Below, one piece after another: positions 13,972 through 20,287 of a stretch of 23,980 nucleotides of DNA; position 1 is the stretch's first letter, and each line of letters begins with the position of its first letter. The position numbers were made by a program, and so were the translations under genes. This DNA comes from a virus: positions 1-23,980 of the IMG/VR virus record IMGVR_UViG_3300002141_000083. One strand, given 5' to 3'. A model generated the notes under the pieces. That model worked only from the letters and a program-made list of their open reading frames with translations. It ran no database searches and was not told the origin of the DNA.

Positions 13972-14725
13972 TAGTTGCCTAGATGTATATATGGTGGGAT
14001 CCGTTGACCGGCTAAGTCCGGAAGCACCAGTACCAGTAATAAAATTAGTACAAAACTATTCTGCTCCAGGGATGGCCAGTAATGTACACACTAACTTACA
14101 AGCATTAGGAGTCGATGCTGACTTTATTACTAACGGAGAAACGGTTACAAAAACTAGATATATTGATAAAAGGTCTGGACAGCATCTATTAAGAGTAGAC
14201 GACGAACCAAAAATTGTTCCATGGAGTGGCCGTACTCCGTTTCCCATGGAAGAATATGACGCTGTTATAATATCAGATTACAACAAAGGTTTTCTAAGTT
14301 ACGAACATATAGAGAATATTATTCGTACAGTTAAATGCCCTGTGTTCATTGATACCAAAAAACAGGACTTATCTAGATTCAGTGCTCCTCATGTGTATGT
14401 TAAGATAAACGAATTGGAATATAAGAATAGATTTTCCATTCCTCAAAACTTAATTGTCACTATTGGTGATCGAGGTGCTACAATTTATAGATTAGGCTGC
14501 GAAGAAGTGACCTATAGCACCACCCAGGTAGAAGTCGTGGATGTGTGCGGCTGTGGAGACACATTCCTGGCAGCGTTTGCATATAAATACCTCTTTACAT
14601 ATAAGATTAATGACGCTATAATATATGCAAATGTGGCGGCAGGTGTTACTGTTCAACATCGTGGAAACTATGCTCCAACTTTAGAAGAAATTGAAAATGC
14701 CCGACATAGACTTAGACTTTGCTGA
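13916..14725 (+). CDS. hldA: Heptose-7-phosphate kinase, PfkB family (HldA / HldE N-terminal domain)
   Basis: PfkB-type sugar kinase matching the N-terminal domain of HldE, which makes D-glycero-beta-D-manno-heptose 1,7-bisphosphate. HldE signatures are present: IGDSCLDVY (17-25), RLSPEAPVPVIKL (32-44), a PGMASNV glycine motif, IISDYNKG (118-125), VTIGDRG and the catalytic loop GCGDTF (212-217, D215 as base; bacterial GAGDT). The first glycine pair of the family (GGAANV) reads GMASNV. Between ALGVDADF and TKTRYID about 30 residues present in E. coli HldE are missing. The ATG at 13916 overlaps the transferase gene by 56 nt but is needed to keep the GD motif at the usual position. GmhA and GmhB are not in the window; the host may supply them. 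Confidence 0.9.
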   Translation: MIEQNIQQQKSFSVLLIGDSCLDVYMVGSVDRLSPEAPVPVIKLVQNYSAPGMASNVHTNLQALGVDADFITNGETVTKTRYIDKRSGQHLLRVDDEPKIVPWSGRTPFPMEEYDAVIISDYNKGFLSYEHIENIIRTVKCPVFIDTKKQDLSRFSAPHVYVKINELEYKNRFSIPQNLIVTIGDRGATIYRLGCEEVTYSTTQVEVVDVCGCGDTFLAAFAYKYLFTYKINDAIIYANVAAGVTVQHRGNYAPTLEEIENARHRLRLC

Positions 14726-15275
14726 TAGAACAAAAATCCTTGATGTAATCAAACATGTCCCTGCGGCAATAGAAACCAATGGAACTTTTAAAAAGCACAA
14801 TACCGGAGTATATTGTACTTCTATCCCAGTTAATCCACTGACTGGTACAGCAAGCATAGACTACAAAGAAGCTGAAGATCGCGGCTACTTCAAAATTGAT
14901 TTCTTGAATGTTAGTATGTACAGTGGTATAAAAGATGAAGCACATCTCACTAGACTAATGGAGGCTGAACCGCTATGGGATTTACTACAGGACGACAGTT
15001 TCACGAATTTATTGTTTCACATAAACGGGTATGGAGACTTGCTACGGACGCAGAAGCCGAAGAGTGTAGAAGAGGTGGCCGTGTGCCTAGCCTTGATCCG
15101 CCCAGGGAAGCGACACCTACAAGAGATGACGAAGATCGATATTATGAATCAGATATGGGAGAAACCGACGACCGGTGAGTACCATTTCAAGAAAGCCCAC
15201 GCTATAGCCTATGCAACGGCTATTGTAGTTCAGATGAACTTGATCTGCGAGGGAATTAGTTACGAATACAGCTAA
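14697..15275 (+). CDS. Miniature DnaE-like protein (bacterial polymerase III alpha core)
   Basis: A 192-residue protein whose blocks line up, in order, with the catalytic core of DNA polymerase III alpha. PDIDLDF (2-8) matches the DnaE motif with two catalytic Asp; FKIDFL (66-70 region, D68) matches KFDFLGL with the third; LLFHINGYGDLL, SVEEVAVCLALIRPGK (123-138) and YHFKKAHAIAYA (162-173) match FQLESRGMKDL, the LVALFRPG block and the FNKSHSAAYA finger motif. The PHP, thumb, OB and tau-binding parts are absent and the core itself is cut to under half its usual size. The ATG at 14697 overlaps the kinase end by 29 nt. It could be a degenerate or regulatory relic, an end-processing polymerase or a binder of host replication parts; activity is unknown. 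Confidence 0.8.
   Translation: MPDIDLDFADRTKILDVIKHVPAAIETNGTFKKHNTGVYCTSIPVNPLTGTASIDYKEAEDRGYFKIDFLNVSMYSGIKDEAHLTRLMEAEPLWDLLQDDSFTNLLFHINGYGDLLRTQKPKSVEEVAVCLALIRPGKRHLQEMTKIDIMNQIWEKPTTGEYHFKKAHAIAYATAIVVQMNLICEGISYEYS
14975..15178 (+). CDS. Possible overlapping ORF inside the DnaE-like gene, 67 aa
   Basis: A frame wholly inside the DnaE-like gene but read in a different register. Support: GGAGG at 14960-14964, ten bases before the ATG, and a local shift to GC-richer codons in the host gene over the same interval, as expected if two frames are constrained. The product opens MGFTTGRQFHEFIVSHKRV and ends very acidic and Arg-rich (TRDDEDRYYESDMGETDD). It resembles nothing I recognise. The alternative is a recombined or chance segment, so confidence is low. 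Confidence 0.25.
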   Translation: MGFTTGRQFHEFIVSHKRVWRLATDAEAEECRRGGRVPSLDPPREATPTRDDEDRYYESDMGETDDR

Positions 15276-15652
15276 CGCTTAGGGAGAACTCTAACTAGTT
15301 GTATAGATCTTCTCTTAATGCGTTTTTCTGCGATTTCACTTAGGTTAACTGTTGGGCCAAATATAAGCTCAGCATCTTTGCTATTAAATGTCTTAATAGT
15401 GTATCTAAAAAATTGCATTTCTTTTTTTAGGAATATATTAATGGGTATTTTACGGTTGCTTTCCCACCACCAAGTTTCTCCCATTTCTAAAAATAGAGTA
15501 CGCTCGTCTTCGGACCTAATAGTAGAGATATCGTAGATACTAGCTACAAAGTTATCTAAATTTATAACGATGCCTACATACTCAATATCATTACTTTTGA
15601 TACATGAAATAAATGGATAGTTTTCTTGAAAGGTGGTTGTTTTAGTTGTCAT
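15272..15652 (-). CDS. Conserved small phage protein, minus strand, 126 aa
   Basis: Unknown function. The sequence has the GETWWWESNRKIPINIFLKKEM block (57-78), with three tryptophans in a row, and TIKTFNSKDAELIFGPTVNLSE; I associate this pattern with small conserved proteins of aquatic T4-like phages. The C-terminus is basic (EKRIKRRSIQLVRVLPKR). Its stop codon shares bases CTAA with the convergent DnaE-like stop. A TATTTATA at 15691-15698 reads as TATAAATA on this strand and could be its late promoter with a leader of about 33 nt; a GAAGA sits before the ATG. Confidence 0.75.
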   Translation of the reverse strand: MTTKTTTFQENYPFISCIKSNDIEYVGIVINLDNFVASIYDISTIRSEDERTLFLEMGETWWWESNRKIPINIFLKKEMQFFRYTIKTFNSKDAELIFGPTVNLSEIAEKRIKRRSIQLVRVLPKR

Positions 15653-15657
15653 TCTTC

Positions 15658-15665
15658 AATAAATA
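15658..15665 (+). promoter_or_regulatory. Late-promoter-like box AATAAATA
   Basis: Exact NATAAATA match, 7 nt before the ATG at 15673 of a probable virion protein. No Shine-Dalgarno lies between it and the start codon, so the transcript would be leaderless or nearly so. Confidence 0.6.
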
Positions 15666-15672
15666 CTCTATA

Positions 15673-16515
15673 ATGCAAAATTTACCAATCTATTTATATC
15701 CAAACACCCTCGGGGTGATATTAGATCTGGATTCAACAGTCAAGGGAGTTAATCGGATTATGTATCAGCGCGAACTAAAAATACAGAAGGGCATAAAAAA
15801 TAAGATCCGTGTCCAAGTAAAAAACAGCGATCAAAAGCGGATTACCCTTAGTGATTCTGATGTCTATGTGTTTTCCTTATTTGATGCAACCAACCAACGG
15901 CTACTATTAGAAAAAGAATTAACTGTCTTAGATGACGGTGATACCTTTTCTCTAAGAGGACTAGCAGAATTTACCCTAACTGAAAGTGATACTATGGACT
16001 TGGATGTTGGTAACTATCAATATTCCGTCAAGTATCTGGATCCAGATGATCACACCTACTTGCCCGCATACAGCAACACCTATTACGGTGTAGCAGGGAC
16101 ATTAACTCTACTACAAGATGTTTATCCAAACCTACAGCCAAGCCAAGAAGTAGTGGCGTATAATCGAGTTTATAACGATTCGATAAGTTTATATCAACAT
16201 AAGAGCGGAAACATCTACGCTTACCCAGAATACAACAGTAATACAGCATTACATACCGCCGCAATGTATATGACCAATTTTATTGGTACAGTTTCCGTTG
16301 AAGGAACATTATATAACAGTCCTGCTACATTCGATCGATATGTTACCATTGAAACTCGAGAGTACAACGGTTTTACCGGAATTGATTATGTGAACTTTAA
16401 CGGTATATTCAGCTTTGTTCGATTCACTTTTCAGCCTGCTGTTGCGCCAAGCGAATCTCTTAATAATAATCCAGAATACTACGGTTCATTTGACAAGGTC
16501 CTATATAGATGTTAA
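15673..16515 (+). CDS. Probable virion structural protein, 280 aa
   Basis: A beta-rich protein typical of phage tail or baseplate components, but the exact part cannot be named. It opens MQNLPIYLYPNTLGV, then a strand-rich domain (RIMYQRELKIQKGIKNKIRVQVKN cut by turns; residues 30-60) reminiscent of the N-terminal domain of baseplate upper proteins. The second half is Tyr/Asn/Ser-rich (YNRVYNDSISLYQHKSGNIY; FVRFTFQPA). No membrane segment. The frame opens earlier (15646), but ATG 15673 is chosen because the late box ends 7 nt upstream and nothing resembles a ribosome-binding site before 15646. The late-type promoter supports a structural role. Confidence 0.75.
   Translation: MQNLPIYLYPNTLGVILDLDSTVKGVNRIMYQRELKIQKGIKNKIRVQVKNSDQKRITLSDSDVYVFSLFDATNQRLLLEKELTVLDDGDTFSLRGLAEFTLTESDTMDLDVGNYQYSVKYLDPDDHTYLPAYSNTYYGVAGTLTLLQDVYPNLQPSQEVVAYNRVYNDSISLYQHKSGNIYAYPEYNSNTALHTAAMYMTNFIGTVSVEGTLYNSPATFDRYVTIETREYNGFTGIDYVNFNGIFSFVRFTFQPAVAPSESLNNNPEYYGSFDKVLYRC
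15691..15698 (-). promoter_or_regulatory. Late-promoter-like box TATAAATA on the minus strand
   Basis: TATTTATA on the plus strand gives the T4 late consensus on the minus strand, pointing at the gene that starts at 15652. It lies inside the first codons of the plus-strand gene (IYLY), so codon constraint may explain it. Confidence 0.35.
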
Positions 16516-16524
16516 TATGTAAGT

Positions 16525-17526
16525 GTGAACGAAATACAGTCTACACTTCTAAGTCTTTTACCGCATAATAGAAAAAACACATCCGGTGGGTGGGTTAGTT
16601 TCAATGCTGTCTGCTGTCACCACCGAGGTGAGAAGCCGGACACAAAGAAACGAGGCGGTATAAAATCTGATAGCGACTCTTGGACTTATCACTGCTTCAA
16701 CTGCGGCTTTAAAGCAGGATGGAGTCCGGGCAAACTGTTAAGTGGCAATACTAAACTCCTGTTCAAATGGTTGGGATTAACCGATCTAGACATAGGTAAG
16801 TTAGGCCTTGTTGCACTCAAGCATCAAGAGAATATGCCCAAAGCAGAAAAGGTATTAAATCTCGATCTTAAAGAAATAGAATTGCCCGATGGTGCAATGT
16901 CTGTAATGGAGTGGATTAACACCGGGTACTTGCCCGATGTTGCAGAAGACATTGGCAAGATAGTAGAGTACATCATAAGTCGCGGAATGGACCTAGATTG
17001 GTACAACTGGATGTGGTCACCTGCTCCCGGTTATGTAGACAGGGTGTTGATTCCGTTCTATCAGGATAGAAAGATAGTCGGGTATACTGGGAGAAAGATA
17101 ACAGATGGTAAACCGAAGTATCTTACGGAAAGTCAAAGCGGGTATGTTTTCAACATAGACCGCCAAGACAGAAATAGACAGTATGTTATCGTATCTGAAG
17201 GGCAGTTTGATGCTATTGCAATCGACGGTGTTGGCATAATGACTAATGAACCAAACGATGCCCAAGTACTAAGGATAAATGCATTAGCCAGAGAAGTTAT
17301 TGTTGTACCTGATCGAGATCGGCCCGGTGCTAAGATGCTAAAGCATGCCATCAAACACAATTGGTCAGTTAGTTTACCACCTTGGGGCGACGATGTAAAA
17401 GATATAGCAGAAGCAGTCCGTAAGTATGGACGCATCTATGTATTGACCACGATCTTACACTATAGAGTCTCTGGAGAGATAAAAATAAATCTACTGAAGA
17501 AAAAATTAGAGGGCCTAAATGAATAA
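16525..17526 (+). CDS. gp61: DNA primase, gp61 family
   Basis: T4 gp61-type DnaG-like primase that lays down RNA primers on the lagging strand with helicase gp41. An N-terminal zinc-binding module is visible: CCHHRG (C30-H33 region) with YHCFNCGF (C57, C60). The catalytic TOPRIM domain has IVSEGQFDAIAI (E225) and VVPDRDRPG (D263, D265). Between them lies VDRVLIPFYQDRKIVGYTGR, the usual RNA-polymerase-like part. Length 333 matches gp61 (342). The start is a GTG at 16525; the ATG nine bases earlier is followed by a stop. The Shine-Dalgarno is weak. The 3' end overlaps gp41 by 8 nt, coupling primase and helicase synthesis. Confidence 0.93.
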   Translation: MNEIQSTLLSLLPHNRKNTSGGWVSFNAVCCHHRGEKPDTKKRGGIKSDSDSWTYHCFNCGFKAGWSPGKLLSGNTKLLFKWLGLTDLDIGKLGLVALKHQENMPKAEKVLNLDLKEIELPDGAMSVMEWINTGYLPDVAEDIGKIVEYIISRGMDLDWYNWMWSPAPGYVDRVLIPFYQDRKIVGYTGRKITDGKPKYLTESQSGYVFNIDRQDRNRQYVIVSEGQFDAIAIDGVGIMTNEPNDAQVLRINALAREVIVVPDRDRPGAKMLKHAIKHNWSVSLPPWGDDVKDIAEAVRKYGRIYVLTTILHYRVSGEIKINLLKKKLEGLNE

Positions 17527-18982
17527 ACCAAATTACGACCATGCAATGCAGAAATTATATCTTGAAATGTTTCTTGGAGATGCAGAAACTTTCATCCGGT
17601 GTCAAAATATATTTGATCCAAAAAACTTTGATCAGCGATTACAAGATTCTGCTGAATTCATCAGCAAATATGTTGACGAATATAAAGTCATGCCCGAAGT
17701 TAGCATCGTTAATGCTTCAACTAAGAGTCAATTTGAATCGGTACAACTACCAAAAGAAAATTACGATTGGTTGATGGATGAGTTTGAAAACTTTAGTCGA
17801 CACAAAGGATTAGAGCGAGCTATTATTGAAAGTAGCGATTTACTTGAAGCAGGTGATTACGGCCCAGTTGAAAAGCTGATTAAGGATGCTATTCAAATTA
17901 GTCTAAACAAAGATATGGGTACAGACTACTTTGATGACCCTCGGGCTCGATTAACTAAACTTAAAGATGGCAACGGGCAGGTTAGTACAGGATGGCCTAG
18001 CATTGATAAGAAACTCTATGGTGGATTTAACCGCGGTGAGTTGAACATTTTCTGCGCAGGATCAGGTGGCGGTAAATCATTGTTCCTTGCTAACTTGGGG
18101 TTGAACTGGGTACTGGCTGGTTTGAATGTTGTTTATCTAACTTTCGAGTTGAATGAGGGATTGGTTAGTATGCGGCTTGACAGCATGACTACTGGTATTA
18201 GTACTCGTGATATCTTTAAGAACATCGACGATGTTGAATTAAAGGTTAGAATGTTGGGTAAAAAGTCGGGAAGCCTACAAGTTAAGTACATGCCTTCGGG
18301 GAAAAATTGTAACGATTTACGAGCCTATTTGAAGGAATATCAAGTTAAAACTGGTCGGAAACCGGATGTTTTGTTAATAGATTACCTCGATTTGATGATG
18401 CCTTTAAGTGTGAAGGTATCGCCCAGCGATCTGTTCGTAAAAGACAAATATGTGTCAGAAGAAATTCGAAACCTAGCAATGGAGACGCAATGTATTACTG
18501 TAACAGCGTCACAGTTGAATCGTAGTGCTGTAGAAGAGATTGAGTTTGATCACAGCCATATTTCAGGTGGCTTGAGTAAGATCATGACGGCAGATAATGT
18601 GATTGGTATCTTTACTAGCAGGGCTATGAAAGAGCGGGGCCGCTTTCAAATTCAGTTTATGAAAACTCGGTCAAGCAGTGGCGTTGGACAAAAGGTAGAC
18701 CTAGAGTTTAACATTGATACTCTACGGATTAGTGACCTAGGGGATGAAGCAGATAGTTTTAGTCAGGGCGGCGGTAAACCACAAAGCCCTGCGGTCGGAA
18801 TTTATAGCAATCTTAAGAGGACTAGCTCTGTAAGTACTACTACTGATCCGGACACTGGGGAAATTATAGAAGTGGATCCTAAGCAAGGTGCAAACCTTAA
18901 GCTGAATAAATCTACTACTCCGGCTCCGCTAATTAGGCAATGGGTTAATAATATGCCTAACCTAAATCCTGAGAAAGATTAA
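17519..18982 (+). CDS. gp41: Replicative DNA helicase, gp41 (DnaB family)
   Basis: The hexameric 5'-3' fork helicase of T4-like phages. Residues 1-135 form the N-terminal interaction domain. The RecA-like motor has Walker A GSGGGKS (181-187), a glutamate after strand 2 (YLTFELNEG), Walker B VLLIDYLDLM (284-293), and TASQLNRSA (329-337), the DnaB-family motif that senses ATP state. A conserved arginine-rich end lies at FQIQFMKTRSSSGVG. Length 487 fits gp41 (475). An AGAGG lies before the ATG at 17519. The tail after residue 430 is Ser/Thr/Pro-rich and disordered. Its TAA shares TTAA with the convergent stop of the minus-strand YqgE-like gene. Confidence 0.95.
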   Translation: MNKPNYDHAMQKLYLEMFLGDAETFIRCQNIFDPKNFDQRLQDSAEFISKYVDEYKVMPEVSIVNASTKSQFESVQLPKENYDWLMDEFENFSRHKGLERAIIESSDLLEAGDYGPVEKLIKDAIQISLNKDMGTDYFDDPRARLTKLKDGNGQVSTGWPSIDKKLYGGFNRGELNIFCAGSGGGKSLFLANLGLNWVLAGLNVVYLTFELNEGLVSMRLDSMTTGISTRDIFKNIDDVELKVRMLGKKSGSLQVKYMPSGKNCNDLRAYLKEYQVKTGRKPDVLLIDYLDLMMPLSVKVSPSDLFVKDKYVSEEIRNLAMETQCITVTASQLNRSAVEEIEFDHSHISGGLSKIMTADNVIGIFTSRAMKERGRFQIQFMKTRSSSGVGQKVDLEFNIDTLRISDLGDEADSFSQGGGKPQSPAVGIYSNLKRTSSVSTTTDPDTGEIIEVDPKQGANLKLNKSTTPAPLIRQWVNNMPNLNPEKD

Positions 18983-19539
18983 AACCAAGCATTGACCTGA
19001 TATTTGGCAGCGTTATCTACTGCGGCTCGCCATTGTTCAGGTCCTTCTCCGTCAAATATACCGTCAACAGTAGCAGGAGTTATTTCCCACTTATGTGGAT
19101 AAGTTCTATCACGGGGATCTAGCATGTCATCTAACATACCATTGTCCCATAACCAGTAACCCGCACATGCTCTAAAATGTTCCGGTCCTTCATTCCTGCT
19201 AAGGGCCGCTAACACACTTACATCATTGGTAACACTGATCTGATCGTTAAGTTTTGTTGTGCTCATTCCTTTCCAATCATTGCTATGTATCACATGGATC
19301 TTATTCTGTGCTATATTACCGCCAAAGTAAACTAAATCTTCTCTTGGATAACTTTCCAATCCTATGTTATATGCTATTGTTTGTAAATTAACATCTTCTA
19401 CAGGATTATTAACTTGTAGGGCAATGCTTAACTTATCTGTGTGGCTAACTATCAGCATTACACTCTTGCCAAGTTCGTCACGGGGATTATTGGGATTAGC
19501 TACAAGTAGATAGCCGGGATATTTTTTATTTGATGTCAT
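18979..19539 (-). CDS. YqgE/AlgH-like protein (DUF179 type)
   Basis: A 186-residue member of the YqgE/AlgH family, found in many bacteria and of uncertain function (AlgH was linked to alginate regulation). The match is from the opening: KYPGYLLVANPNNPRDELGKSVMLIVSH, with the LL-A-P---D---KSV pattern, LSIALQVNNP, then YFGGNIAQNKIHVIHSNDW, SVTNDVSVLAAL, and GYWLWDNGMLDDML. The ATG at 19537-19539 is preferred over 30 codons of extension that would run across the divergent gene's promoter. GGTAAATA (one base off the late box) lies 8 nt before this ATG on the minus strand. In a phage it may bind a host partner; this is inference. Confidence 0.85.
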   Translation of the reverse strand: MTSNKKYPGYLLVANPNNPRDELGKSVMLIVSHTDKLSIALQVNNPVEDVNLQTIAYNIGLESYPREDLVYFGGNIAQNKIHVIHSNDWKGMSTTKLNDQISVTNDVSVLAALSRNEGPEHFRACAGYWLWDNGMLDDMLDPRDRTYPHKWEITPATVDGIFDGEGPEQWRAAVDNAAKYQVNAWF

Positions 19540-19547
19540 AACAAAAG

Positions 19548-19555
19548 TATTTACC
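19548..19555 (-). promoter_or_regulatory. Possible minus-strand late box GGTAAATA (one mismatch)
   Basis: Seven of eight positions match NATAAATA. It ends 8 nt before the YqgE-like ATG, about the same spacing as the exact boxes elsewhere, and lies 2 bases from the divergent plus-strand box. Confidence 0.3.
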
Positions 19556-19556
19556 G

Positions 19557-19564
19557 CATAAATA
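19557..19564 (+). promoter_or_regulatory. Late-promoter-like box CATAAATA
   Basis: Exact NATAAATA match, 7 nt before the nucleotidyltransferase ATG at 19572. The 32-bp gap between divergent genes holds it with no Shine-Dalgarno. Confidence 0.6.
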
Positions 19565-19571
19565 TCCGTAT

Positions 19572-20267
19572 ATGATCCAAAACGAATACGCAAAACCCGT
19601 AGAGTACAATACTGTACTGAATCCCGCAATTTGGGATAATAATCGTCTTAAAAGCAATGTTAGGGGCGCATTACTACGCATGGCCGAAGATTTTAAAGAA
19701 TTTATTGGAGTACCGTTTGAAGCTGTGGATGTTGTTATTACTGGCGGCAATGTTAACTACAACTATACAGAACACAGCGACATTGATCTACATCTAATCG
19801 CAGACTTTGATCAAGTTAGGTGTGATCGAGAAGTTGCAGAACTATTTGACAGCAAACGGCTCTTATACAAACGACAATACGATTTATCCATCCATGGGAT
19901 ACCTGTAGAGTTGTATGTAGAAGATCATCGTATGCCCGCAGTTAGCGCAGGAGCATACAGTGTGTTATCGGGCAACTGGCTTAAGAAACCTCAACAAGAT
20001 TTACCAAAGTATAACGAAAAAGAACTAGCACATTGGGTTGCAATTTGGAAAAAAATATTCCGTCAAGCAATTAAAACCGGTGATCTGCGGACCTGTCGAA
20101 ATGCGTTAAAATTATTAAGGCAGTATAGAAAGTTGGGTTTGAAAAAGCCCGAGGGTGAATTTAGTATACCAAATCTGGTCTACAAAAGCCTACGCAATGA
20201 TCAAGTAATACAGGGCATCTCAATACTAATTGATAGACTACATGATCAAGAATTAAGTATCAGTTAA
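19572..20267 (+). CDS. Nucleotidyltransferase-fold protein
   Basis: A 231-residue protein with the pol-beta/MNT nucleotidyltransferase signature: VITGGNVNYNYTEHSDIDLHLI (56-76), with GG and the paired acids D70 and D72 that bind metal and nucleotide. The third acid probably lies in GIPVELYVED (about 110-118). The second half is helical (LAHWVAIWKKIFRQAI...RKLGLKKPEGEF), like the substrate-binding helical part of this superfamily. Families with this fold add nucleotides to RNA, proteins or antibiotics; the substrate is unknown here. A late box sits 7 nt upstream and there is no Shine-Dalgarno, so it is probably a late gene, perhaps packaged in the virion. The following unknown gene has its own late box. 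Confidence 0.8.
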   Translation: MIQNEYAKPVEYNTVLNPAIWDNNRLKSNVRGALLRMAEDFKEFIGVPFEAVDVVITGGNVNYNYTEHSDIDLHLIADFDQVRCDREVAELFDSKRLLYKRQYDLSIHGIPVELYVEDHRMPAVSAGAYSVLSGNWLKKPQQDLPKYNEKELAHWVAIWKKIFRQAIKTGDLRTCRNALKLLRQYRKLGLKKPEGEFSIPNLVYKSLRNDQVIQGISILIDRLHDQELSIS

Positions 20268-20274
20268 GTACGCG

Positions 20275-20282
20275 GATAAATA
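20275..20282 (+). promoter_or_regulatory. Late-promoter-like box GATAAATA
   Basis: Exact NATAAATA match ending 5 nt before the ATG at 20288, with T4 spacing placing the start point on that ATG. No Shine-Dalgarno is visible. Confidence 0.6.
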
Positions 20283-20287
20283 ATCGT

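Noticed and set aside
14582-14589. TATAAATA inside the heptose kinase gene
   Set aside because: It lies within the codons for Ala-Tyr-Lys-Tyr and no gene start follows at the right distance, so it is probably chance.
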